A DNA stretch of 64,000 nt from Paragorgia papillata (lineage: Eukaryota; Cnidaria; Anthozoa; Scleralcyonacea; Coralliidae): assembly GCA_035771165.1 (NCBI GenBank), contig JAWNZC010000236.1:771001-835000 (forward strand), in the 5' to 3' direction. Positions 40,190-64,000 of the stretch are shown here, piece by piece. Every line of letters starts with the position of its first letter. Position 1 is the first letter of the stretch. The notes below the pieces were generated by a model. The model was not told where the DNA came from and made no database searches. It saw only the letters and a list, made by a program, of their open reading frames with translations. A program made the position numbers and the translations under genes.

Positions 40190-42739
40190 ATATTTCAATG
40201 CTCCAGTACAGTCAAAAGTAGAATATATTTCAATGCTTCAGTACTGTCAAAAGTGATATAAATTTCAATGCTTCAGTATAGTCAATATATATTTCAATAC
40301 TTCAGTACTGTCAAAAGTAGTATATATTTCAATACTTCTGTATGGTCGAAAGTAGTATATATCAGTTTAATGCTTCAGTACAGTCAAAATTAGTATATAT
40401 TTTAATGCTTTAGTACAATCAAAAGTAGCATACATCTCAATGCTTTTGTACAGTCAAAAGTGCTATATATTTCAATACTTCAGTATGGTCGAATGTAGCA
40501 TATATTTCAATCCTTCAGTAGTCAAAAGTAGTATATATTGCAATGCTTCAGTACAATCAAAAGCAGTATATATTTCAATGATTCAGTACAGTCAAAAGTA
40601 GTATATATTTCAATGATTCAGTATAGTCAAGAATAGTATATTTTTCAATGCTTTAGTACAATCAAAAGTAGTATATATTCCAATGCTTTATTACAGTCTA
40701 ATGTAGTATATATTTCAATGCTTCAGTATTGTCAAAAGCTGTATATATTTTAATGCTTCAGTACAATCAAAAGTAGTATATACTTCAATACTCCAATACA
40801 GTCAAAAGTAGTATATATTTCGATGCTTCAGTACAGTATAAAAGTAGTATATACTTCAATACTCCAATACTGTCAAAAGCAGTATATATTTTAATGCTTC
40901 AGTACAACCAAAAGTAGTATATATTTCAATGCTTTAATACAGTCAAAAGTAGTATATTTAACAAATAGATGACATTTTTCCGTGCGTGTGTACTGTAATA
41001 ACGCAAAGAAGACGTCACAGCGTGTTATAAAGAACAAAAAACACGTTCATCTATTTGTTTTATACATCAAATTTTATTATTTTAATAAGAAATGTTTGAT
41101 ATGTATATTTGGACGCTTCTTATGCTGCAAATTCAGCTGGGAAAGCATTTATCGTTGGAGAAGCCCGAGAAGCTCGCGTACTATTAACCAGCGAAATTAT
41201 ATGTTCTGTGTTTGGAAATCTTGTTGACAATGGCTGATATCTCCTGGATTTGTATGGCTGAACAGTATTTCCATGAAGAGGAATGGAAATTGTATCAGAA
41301 AATTTCTGAAGCTGTGGAGTAGATAGCGTTGTGCGCCGGAGACGAAGGTATTAAATGACCGTATTTATGTCGATAATTTTCAATATGTCTGTGTCGTCGG
41401 ACAACGACTTGATGGCTGTCTCTCATCACTGAGTGATATGTGTAATCCTCAGACAGTTGAATTGTACTTTATTTTGTACCAAGTTGCATCTTCAAACGTG
41501 AATTTGATCAAATTTTTATAAAACAAAATTTTTTTTGCAACTTCGTTACGTCAGCTGTGCATGTGTACTTTAATAACGCATAGTTCTTAGCCAATCAGAT
41601 TGTTTGTTTTTCTTAAGTTGTTGTATAAATTTCAATGCTTCAGTACCGTCAAAAGTAGCCTATATTTCAATGCTTCAGTACAGTCAAAAGTAGTATATAT
41701 TTCAATGCTTCAGTACAGTAAAAAGTAGTATATATTTCAATGCTTCACTAGTACAGTCAAAAGTAGTATATATTTCAATGCTTCAGTATGGTCGAAAGTA
41801 GTATATATTTTAATGCTTTAGTACAATCAAAAGTAGTATACATCTCAATGCTTCTGTACAGTCAAAAGTGGTATATATTTCAATGCTTCAGTACAGTCAA
41901 AAGTAGGATACATTCCAATGCTTTTACACAGTCTAAAGTAGTAAATATTCCAATGCTTCAGTACTGTCAAAAGTAGTATATATCTCAATGCTTCAGTACT
42001 GTCAAAAGTAGTATATATTTCAATGCTTCAGTACAGTCAAAAGTAGTATATATTTCAATGATTCAGTATAGTCAAGAATAGTATATTTTTCAATGCTTTA
42101 GTACAATCAAAAGTAGTATATATTCCAATGCTTTATTACAGTCTAATGTAGTATATATTTCAATGCTTCAGTATTGTCAAAAGCAGTATATATTTTAATG
42201 CTTCAATACAATCAAAAGTAGTATATACTTCAATACTCCAATACAGTCAAAAGTAGTATATATTCCAATGCTTTATTACAGTCTAATGTAGTATATATTT
42301 CAATGCTTCAGTATTGTCAAAAGCAGTATATATTTTAATGCTTCAGTACAATCAAAAGTAGTATATACTTCAATACTCCAATACAATCAAAAGTAGTATA
42401 TATTCCAATGCTTCAGTACAGTCAAAAGTAGTATATATTTCAATACTCCAACACAGTCAAACTTAGTATATATTACAATATATTACAATGCTTCAGTACA
42501 GTCAAAAGTAGTATATATTTCAATGCTTCAATACAGTCAAAACTAGCATATATTTTAATGCTTTAATGCAGTCAAAAGTAGTATATATTCCAATGCTTTA
42601 ATACAGTCTAAAGTAGTATATATTTCAATGCTTCAGTACAGTATAAAGTAGTATATATTTCAATGCTTCAGTACACTCAAAAGTAGTATATATTTCAATG
42701 CTCCAGTGCGCCCAAAGGTAGTATATATATTTTAGTGCT
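40190..42739. repeat. 35-bp satellite array
   Basis: Units of AAAAGTAGTATATATTTCAA plus TGCTTCAGTACAGTC, about 50 diverged copies, with local higher-order repeats (42070-42400). It is split at 40958-41628 by hairpin element A. It runs up to the receptor stop codon and probably forms the 3' UTR of that gene. Confidence 0.95.
40958..41628 (-). mobile_element. Hairpin element family A, copy 2, exact ends
   Basis: It sits inside the 35-bp array. The host on the left ends AGTATAT and on the right resumes ATTTCAATG, which join to the array unit with nothing duplicated. It starts TTATACAACAACTT on the minus strand, with CTGATTGGCT, and ends CTATTTGTTAA. The terminal hairpin is shorter than in copy 1. 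Confidence 0.88.
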
Positions 42740-57094
<14,355 letters not shown>

Positions 57095-57274
57095 GATCAA
57101 TAGATAAACGAAAGCGATATTTCAGTAAACGAGGTTTGAAGTCCTTGCAAGATTCTACAAACACTTTTGGTAACTAAGGGATCTCGTGGCATCCAGTTGG
57201 TAACTAAGGCTAATGCAGGTGGCTGGTTGTGGTCAGGTAACTGTTCGACGACCTGCTAAATAGATAAATCAGAA

Positions 57275-57390
57275 TAACATTATTAACTACTTAATAACCG
57301 AGGTCTTGCTGTATTGACCGAGCGATAGCGAGGTTAATACTTTCAAGACGGAGGCTTAATATTTTACCGTCAAAGACCGAACCGTTCTGT
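57275..57390 (-). mobile_element. Remnant hairpin of family G
   Basis: ATTAACTACTTAATAACCGAGG, GACCGAGCGATAGCGAGGTT and GGCTTAATATTTTACCGT match the 3' hairpin at 53638-53795 in part. No body left. Confidence 0.65.
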
Positions 57391-58306
57391 AGAACGTACA
57401 AATGCTGTTGAAATATGTATCACTGTAACATGTGGGTGAAAAGTTGTTTTTGTTATATTAGTTTAAAGGAATTTGAAATGGTCGTGGCAGCCAGCAGTTT
57501 TTTGAGTAGTTTTCAATCAATGCAATGCCTTTGCAAATATTTTCAGATGCTCTAGCAATGTCCTTTGTAAAAAACATTGGAAAGAAATGGAAAGAAAGAA
57601 CTGCAAAATATGAACTTAATATTTTGTTGAAGTTTTAACACTTGCCTCAGTGGCCTGGTGGTAACATCGTCGAGTTCAAACCGTGGATGCGACGTGAAAT
57701 TTTATTCATCTCAATATTTTTACGAAATATTATCCTTAAATTTTCCTTTGTTCCTCGTTACCGTTTTCCGGCTTTAAAAAATTAGAGTTAAACAGTTTTT
57801 TTATTCAAATATTCTACTACAATTAAAACTATATTTTGATCGTTCCGACAGGAGTGGCTATTTCCAGGGCCCCACTGAAAAGGAGCGCAAGAGGGTTGCA
57901 TTAACGTTTTTTTTAAATCAGGGGGTATTTCCAAAAATTCATGTAAAAGCGGGCGAGGGGTTATTGCGTTTATGTATTTCTAGTTATATAACTAATAGAA
58001 AGTTTCGATAACGAAGTCCTTATTAGTGGCAAAAAAAGTTTAAAAAGCCTCGTCTATAAGAGCAGGTGTTATTTGGCAGATTTTAGAATGACAAGTTTTA
58101 TTTGTTCTTCGAAAAATTTTGCATGTGACACCCATCGTGGCTTTTGCGTGGACGTCTACACATTCCTTTCGCAAAACAAAATGGCGGCAAAAGTCATAGG
58201 AGTGAAGTACGTTTTGACTAGAGTCACTGGACCATTACTACACTCTCCCTCTCTTACCTTTCGTGGGGTAATGTTATGGGACACCAGCTGCGAGAACGAT
58301 CCTTAA
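57391..58306. other. Upstream of the receptor gene, nothing recognised
   Basis: A plus ORF at 58073-58306 has no recognisable features. No promoter element could be assigned. Confidence 0.35.
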
Positions 58307-58794
58307 AGGACATTGACAATAAAAATGAAGTTTGTCAAATTTGAAAGAACTCGTAAAATTAGAAGATCTTAATAGTAGATCTTTTACAACTTTTTTGTAT
58401 TTTTCTTCGTTTTTTAAATATTTCAGTTTGTTTCATATGTAAATTAAATTATCTCTGACGTCAAGGAGCAGGGCACAGTATTTTCATGACATTACAAAAT
58501 CACTTACACCTCTATGATTGCTCAACATAAAATGTTTAGTGTCACAAGGCGTTTTTATGTGCACAGTTTTAAGTTATTTCGTTAAACAAACTTAGAGATA
58601 TAACTAATGATTTTGCTAGGTGTGAATATACTGTACCCTGCTCCTGACGTCAGAGATCATCTAATTTACATATCAAACAAACTGGAATATCTTGAAAACG
58701 AAGAACGATACCAAAAAGTTGTAAAAAAATATTCTATTACAATTTTACGAGTTCTTTCAAATTAGACAAACTTAATTTTTATTGCCAATGTCCT
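58307..58794. mobile_element. TTAA-target MITE, family T2, best copy
   Basis: Ends AGGACATTGACAATAAAAAT and complement, TTAA on both sides (58303-58306, 58795-58798). Arms of about 200 bp with CTGACGTCAAGGAGCAGGG. 488 bp. Confidence 0.9.
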
Positions 58795-59094
58795 TTAATT
58801 AAGAAACAGAGAAATTCAGGTGCGGGTTCCCTCCAGTTGCAGGGAGGAAACCTGAACATAGCACAAGTCGCTTCTATACAGTTAATTTTTATTTTATAAT
58901 ATCGTTAAAATGGTAAGTAAACAGTTTTTACTTTATCAAAGATATCATTATTCAAGATATCCTTAAGTTCTAGCACGCCTATTAATATTTGTTGAAGTAA
59001 TTTAAAGTAGTTGCCATTAGGGTTAAAATACAATAATACAAACTGTCAATTTACATATAATGCTGACAAGAATAGCATATTGTAAACACTGGGC

Positions 59095-59650
59095 ATTGAA
59101 CTGGAGCTTAGACTGGAGTTTAGACTGGAGTTTAGACTGGACTTTGAACTAGAATTTGCACTAGACTTTGGACTAGAATTTAGACTGGACTGGACTTTGG
59201 ACTGAACTTTAAATTGGACATTGAACACTGGATCCTTAGACTGGAATTGGACTGGACATTATTTGATTAGGTTCAGAGTTTTTGTTAGGGGCAAGGTTTT
59301 TGTTAGCATTAGATGACAAAAAATCCAGTCCAAAATCCAGTCCAAAGTTCAGTCCAAAATCCAGTCCAAAGTTCAGTCCAAAGTTCAGTCCAAAATCCAG
59401 TCCAAAGTCCAGTCCAAAGTCCAGTCCAAAATCCAGTCCAAAGTTCAATCCAAAATCCAGTCCAAAATCCAGTTCAAAGTCCAGTCCAAAGTCCAGTCTA
59501 AAGTTCAGTCCAAAATCCAGTCCAAAATTCAGTTCAAAGTCCAGTCCAAAATCCAGTTCAAAATTCAGTCCAAAGTTCAGTCCAAAATTCAGTCCAAAGT
59601 TCAGTCCAAAATTCAGTCCAAAGTCCAGTCCAAAATTCAGTCGAATGTCC
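59095..59650. repeat. 12-bp satellite that switches strand
   Basis: CCAAAATCCAGT and CCAAAGTTCAGT units (12 bp) fill 59315-59650. 59095-59215 carries the same unit on the other strand (ACTGGACTTTGG). The 12-bp period keeps frames open and yields a long Ser-Pro-Lys ORF, which is a by-product. Confidence 0.92.
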
Positions 59651-59824
59651 AGGACCCACGTTCAGTCAAAGGTTTATTTCTTTAGCTACAGTATATACAT
59701 GCTATTCCTTGACCTACTCTTGCGTTGTTTATATATATATATATATAACCACATGTGGACTGGACTGTTGTTTCGCATTAAGTATGCGCTACATATAAAG
59801 CCACCGAATCCCGTTAGTACGATT

Positions 59825-60036
59825 AAGAAATATATGCTCCATCGTTTGGCATGCTCCATCGAGTAATGGATGCATGCGAGAATTTGAAAGAGCACGAAAA
59901 AAATAAGCGTAAACGATGCTCGAGGTGATAGTCGATAGCAACTCGATTTTTCAGTTTTCTCCCGACTTCCCAAGTGCATCCATGCATAACTCGATGAAAC
60001 ACACCAAACCATGAAGCATTTCTTTTATAACATAAA
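59825..60036 (-). mobile_element. Hairpin end of a family F element
   Basis: Arms CATGCTCCATCGAGTAATGG and complement, joined on the minus strand to TTATAAAAGAAATG. Matches the 3' end of the element at 15194-15544. The 5' end was not found. Confidence 0.65.
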
Positions 60037-60272
60037 TAAGACTAAAAATAATAATAAACACGCCTTGAAATCAACGTGTGCATATACAAAGTGTTTCATA
60101 CGCGTTTTCTGTTTATTGCTTGAACCTCTTTACATTTATTTTAAATATTCCAAGGCTTCCACCTAATCCTTAAATGTTGCCACAGACCAGTGTTTGCTTT
60201 GTGTTTGGCGAGTGTTTTACCTCTTTCTTTTCAAAAGTGTTTTCCCGCGCTTTTTCCTGTGTCCCATCGAGA

Positions 60273-60637
60273 ATTATACAATACTCTGGTTGCTATGCGT
60301 GTTTTCATAGGTTGTTGGCCATGATCTATTAGAGGACAGACACATGGACACGTCAGATCACGTCAGCTGACATGCTTCTTTCCTTCTTCGTGCCCAAAAA
60401 TCTGGCAAGAGTTTCGATAAAAACCTCTTAAATTTTTGTATTATATAAAACAAATATATTCCCTTTTTTTTTTGTTGTCTGTTCAGTTATAGATGCACAG
60501 AGGGCGTAACAACGTGTTAAGAACATCAGTGACCCATTCGAATGCGTCTCGTCATTTTTTTTGTTCTTACCACGTTGTGAAGTCATCTGTGCATCTATAA
60601 CTCAACAGACAACGGCAAAATGGAATCTATTTGTTAA
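60273..60637 (+). mobile_element. Hairpin element, family A-like, plus strand
   Basis: 5' ATTATACAATACTCTGGTTG resembles the family A start. TTATATAAAACAAATA (60441) leads to a 180-bp hairpin with CAGTTATAGATGCACAG arms, ending ATCTATTTGTTAA exactly as in family A. Confidence 0.65.
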
Positions 60638-60803
60638 ATAGAGCACGCACGACAACCAGTCAAAAATGTTGTACTAAATCTAAGTTATAATACAAGTTTA
60701 ATAATATACAATTCGACACAAATCCATTGGTATTGCTCCACAGATTGTAAAATAGTTTTCTTACTATCCATGATCAGAGTGAAAAGGTGGTAAACTGCCG
60801 ATA

Positions 60804-61180
60804 AAGGTAAGGCAAGGCAAGGTAAGGTAAGGTAAGGTAAGGTAAGGTAAGGTAAGGTAAGGTAAGGTAAGGTAAGGTAAGGTAAGGTAAGGTAAGGTAA
60901 GGTAAGGTAAGGTAAGGTAAGGTAAGGTAAGGTAAGGTAAGGTAAGGTAAGGTAAGGTAAGGTAATGTAAAGTAAGGTAAGGTAAGGTAAGGTAAGGTAA
61001 GGTAAGGTAAGGTAAGGTAAGGTAAGGTAAGGTAAGGTAAGGTAAGGTAAGGTAAGGTAAGGCAAGGCAAGGTAAGGTAAGGTAAGGTAAGGTAAGGTAA
61101 GGTAAGGTAAGGTAAGGTAAGGTAAGGTAAGGTAAGGTAAGGTAAGGTAAGGTAAGGTAAGGTAAGGTAAGGTAAGGTAG
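60804..61180. repeat. (GGTAA)n pentanucleotide array
   Basis: About 73 GGTAA units with few variants (GGCAA, AGTAA). AAAAGGTGGTAAACTGCCGA lies just left (60783-60802) and its exact complement at 61317-61336. It is the source of Leu-Pro-Tyr-Leu-Thr ORFs. Confidence 0.97.
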
Positions 61181-61500
61181 GTAAACTTTATTTTAGCAGG
61201 GTACCCCATTCAGCTTAGGTACTTTTAATAAGGAAATACTGACGTTTCGAGCGGAGCCGTTCATCAGAGTACAAGCATTCCGCTCGAAACGTTGGTATTT
61301 CGTTATCAAAACTAATTTCGGCAGTTTACCACCTTTTATAGTCAGTTTCGGCTTGCTTTTGAAATTCGTTTGTCAACATTTGTTGGAAGGTTGGGAACTA
61401 CAGTAGGTACGGAAGTTCGCGAAATTCATTGTGAAGTTCGAATTTAATAAGCTTTGAATTGAATTCCTTTGGCGAAATCACGGAGTAGAAGATTATTTGT
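61181..61500. mobile_element. Fold-back fragment of the family nested in the hAT
   Basis: GAAATACTGACGTTTCGAGC and GGAGCCGTTCATCAGAGT at 61232-61270 face GCTCGAAACGTTGGTATTTC. Same family as 25325-25520. The GGTAA array probably expanded inside one copy. Confidence 0.6.
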
Positions 61501-61502
61501 AT

Positions 61503-61676
61503 AGATCGTTTTCATCTGACGTCACGGCGGCCATATCGGTGTACCGAAACAATGAAATGGCGGTCATATTGGGGTACTATCTTTATCCTATGGGAATTTA
61601 GCTCTATTCTTATTAAAAAATTTCGTATTGTTTCACCACCCCATTGGGGCCACCGATCACGCGAGTGAAAACGATC
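61503..61676. mobile_element. MITE with GACGTCA end, reversed copy
   Basis: CGTTTTCATCTGACGTCACG on the left, GATCACGCGAGTGAAAACG on the right. Opposite orientation to 55088-55260. Confidence 0.8.
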
Positions 61677-61841
61677 CATATAGTGTTTGATGGAAATTAA
61701 GAATAATAGATACTTGGTCAAACAGAAACAAATTGCCCGACTTAAATTTGTATCTAATTCGGAATGTTCACTTCAATTAAAAGAATGAATGTTCACTTCA
61801 ATACGTTTCGGATTTCAAAAGCAAGCTGAAACTGACTATAA

Positions 61842-62065
61842 AGCCCTAATCAAACGAGAACGCAAGTCATCGCAAGTTGGCAGTCACGCTATCACAGCTA
61901 GCCGCTCTGAATAGTTTCCCGAAAATATCATGTACCGTGAAAAAGTAAAAACTTGTTTAAAACACTCATGAAACCTTTATTTTGTTAATTTGGGTGTTCA
62001 AACGACCGCCACAGAAATTCTGACTGCCAACTTGCGATGACTTGCGTTTTCGTTTGATTAGGGCT
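61842..62065. mobile_element. TAA-target fold-back MITE
   Basis: Ends AGCCCTAATCAAACGA and TCGTTTGATTAGGGCT with TAA on both sides (61839-61841, 62066-62068). Arms continue CGCAAGTCATCGCAAGTTGG. 224 bp. Confidence 0.85.
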
Positions 62066-62160
62066 TAACTTTGGTTTTTCCTAAACATTGCCTATACGCA
62101 GCACTCTACTTTTTTTACTATTCATGGTTGCATCGGTAGAGCAACTCTGCTTGGCCATTA

Positions 62161-62166
62161 TTTATT
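62161..62166 (-). terminator. Poly(A) signal AATAAA of the Q/P/Y-rich gene
   Basis: AATAAA on the minus strand, 40 bases past the stop codon of the gene to its right. Confidence 0.55.
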
Positions 62167-62205
62167 AATTCTTGCATAAATTTAGGAATTGAAATTAGTG
62201 CTCCC

Positions 62206-63005
62206 TCAGTAGCGACTCTGCGCTGCAATTAACTGAGGATGCGAGTCACTTGTGTAGGGGCCTGGGACGGCTCCTTGATAGTTCGGTTGCATTTGATAAG
62301 GACCAGTGAATTGCTGTTGCGAAGGATATTGGACTTCGGGTTGAAACTGCGATTGTACATGTCCAGCGGTGTATGCGTATTCTGGAGGGCCGGCACCAGG
62401 TCCCTGATACTGCGCGGTCTGTTGCAGCTGCGGAACGTACTGACCTTGATTGGTTGGCGCAGCGTAAACAGCATGAGCGGGAGGACCTTGCATTGAATAT
62501 GCCGTGTTCTGGAGAAAAAGCGAAACAAAAAACAAAAACATGTCAGTACAACGTTCCAATAAATACATTCCCAACGCAGCCAGGTAGTTTAACGCAATGC
62601 ATCATGGGGATAATGGTAGCGTTTCACTTGCAGGCGAAATGGCCACCACGAAGCGAGCATTTTTCTTGTGAGAAGAATTGATTCTTTTAAGCACATTTTC
62701 TGTAGCGCAGGAGACATCTTCTCACAAGCAAAATGCTCGCTTCGTGGCGGCCATTTCGCCTGCAAGTGAAGCGCTACCATTTTCCCCATGATGCATTGCT
62801 ATAATTCAAATTGTCCATTTTCTTACTCAGATAGAGAAAAATTAAACCTACCATTCCTTCTGAATGTACACCAGAAGGATATTTAAGAGCAGACGCTGGG
62901 ATATAAGGATTGGTATGGCTGTATGGCTGTTGCACTGGAGGAGTAGTCATCTGTGTGTTGTACACTGGATACTTCATGTTAGAATAAGTTTGAGGTATTG
63001 GTTGC
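62206..63005 (-). CDS. Q/P/Y-rich low-complexity protein, C-terminal part
   Basis: Two exons: 62852-63005 (acceptor AATCAAG, donor GTAGGT) and 62206-62508 (acceptor TTTTTCTCCAG, stop TGA). The phases agree. The peptide runs NPIPQTYSNMKYPVYNTQM, then QQPYSHTNPYIPAS, GQYVPQLQQTAQYQGP and PYQMQPNYQGAVPGPY, ending AAQSRY. Gln, Pro, Tyr and Gly make up most of it, as in prion-like tails of RNA-binding proteins. I do not recognise the family. An ATG at 62977 could be a start, but earlier exons beyond the right edge are more likely. Confidence 0.72.
62592..62800. mobile_element. Fold-back MITE in the intron of the Q/P/Y-rich gene
   Basis: GCAATGCATCATGGGG, GCGAAATGGCC and ACGAAGCGAGCATTTT on the left mirror the right side. 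About 210 bp. Confidence 0.85.
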
Positions 63006-63118
63006 TTGATTAGCCTGAGAATAGGAAGTACTCATATAATAAACGAATTACTTAAATATTTATAAAGTAAAAACCTCGTTGACACGTTTTTTTTTTTGTT
63101 TTAATAAACAGAAGAGAT

Positions 63119-64000
63119 GTTAATGATCTCATCTCATCTCACTTCATCTCACCTTAACGCACTGCATCGCACCTTATCTCATCTCACCTCACCACACCGC
63201 ACCTCACTTCACCTCATCTCATTTCACCGCACCTCATCTCACTTCATCTCATCTCACCTCACCGCACCACACCACACCTCACCTTACTTCACCTCATCTC
63301 ATTTCACCGCACCGCACCGCACCTCATCTCACGTCACTGCACCTCATCTGCCTTCACCTCATCTCATCTCATCTCACGTCACCGCACCTCACTCACTTCA
63401 CCTCATCTCATATCATCTCACCTCACCGCACCTCACTCTATTCACCTCATCTCATCTAATCTGACTTCACCTCATCTCCCCTCTCATCTCACTTCACTTC
63501 ACCTAATCTCATCTCACTTTACCTCATCTAATCTCACTTCAGCTCATCTCACCTCATCTTATCTGACTTCACCTCATCTCACCTCACCTCATCTGACTTC
63601 ACCTCATCGCATCTCACCTCACCTCACTTCACCTCATCTCACCTCGCCTCACTTCACCTCATCTCACTTCACCTCATCACATTTCACCACACCTCATCTC
63701 ACTTCACCTCATCTCACCTCACCGCACAACACCACACCCCATTTCACTTCACCTCATCTCATCTCACCTCACCTCACTTCATCTGACTTCACCTCATCTC
63801 ATCTCACCTCATCTAACCTCATCTCACCGCACAGCACCACACCTCATTTCACTTCACCTCATCTCATCTCACTTCACCTCATTTCACCTCACCGCACTTC
63901 ATCTGACTTCACCTCATCTCATCTCACCTCATCTCGCCTCACTTCACCTCATCTCACTTCACCTCATCTCACCTCATCTCATCTCACCTCATCTCACTTC
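63119..64000. repeat. CATCTCACCTCAC minisatellite
   Basis: Units of CTCATCTCAC, CTTCACCTCA and CACCGCAC run to the right edge with no break. Probably intronic in the Q/P/Y-rich gene. Confidence 0.96.

Noticed and set aside
59282..59866. 194-residue Ser-Pro-Lys protein
   Set aside because: Produced by a 12-bp satellite whose period is a multiple of three; the opposite strand and other frames are open too.
60685..61209. Leu-Pro-Tyr-Leu-Thr ORFs
   Set aside because: By-products of the GGTAA array.
61240..61300. Hammerhead-ribozyme-like CTGATGA..CGAAAC core, also at 25430-25460
   Set aside because: The order of core blocks looks right, but an extra A follows CTGATGA and there is no helix III between GAAAC and the would-be cleavage site. 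The motif lies in a fold-back element.

Overview
The window is eukaryotic, most likely from an anthozoan cnidarian (coral or sea anemone). That assignment is an inference from the intron-split animal genes, the 5S-rRNA-derived and tRNA-derived SINEs, the low GC content and the many fold-back elements; nothing in the window proves it. Coding sequence is only a few percent. The rest is tandem repeats and transposable elements, often nested inside one another.

Three protein genes can be rebuilt from splice sites and reading phase, all on the minus strand. (1) A TMCC-family (transmembrane and coiled-coil) gene runs from a first coding exon at about 37.0 kb to an exon at 6.4 kb and continues past the left edge. 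I found seven exons; at least one between 31.0 and 14.7 kb is missing. (2) A complete nine-exon nicotinic-type Cys-loop receptor subunit lies at 57,094-42,740 (458 residues, all phases agree). (3) The 3' end of a gene for a Q/P/Y-rich protein lies at 63,005-62,206 and continues past the right edge.

Layout. 0.7-1.75 kb: 60-64 bp minisatellite. 2-5.2 kb: fold-back elements. 6.0-14.7 kb: five TMCC exons among LINE fragments, MITEs and polypyrimidine tracts. 14.7-18.2 kb: TTTA tract, hairpin element, 41-bp and about 120-bp arrays. 19-20.2 kb: G-rich satellite holding a TTAA element. 25.0-26.8 kb: hAT transposon with a broken transposase. 27.3-33.1 kb: dense cluster of hairpin elements around TMCC exon 2. 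34.9-35.7 kb: long-TIR element with a RecQ-helicase relic. 37-40 kb: TMCC start and upstream DNA. 40.2-42.7 kb: 35-bp array that reaches the receptor stop codon. 42.7-57.1 kb: receptor gene. 57-62 kb: MITEs, 12-bp and GGTAA arrays. 62.2-64 kb: third gene and an intronic minisatellite.

The most unusual signal is a group of at least seven hairpin-bearing element families that look unrelated in sequence but share one plan: a short AT-rich inverted repeat near each end, an inverted CCAAT box (ATTGG) and a small hairpin near the 5' end, and a 100-190 bp hairpin at the 3' end. Within a family the small 5' hairpin and the large 3' hairpin share sequence. The apex of the large hairpin often carries a CTCG-CTTCG-CTCG type motif. 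One copy sits in a tandem array that shows its empty site, with no target-site duplication. This fits rolling-circle (Helentron/HINE or Replitron-like) elements and not cut-and-paste ones; no transposase is encoded in the window.
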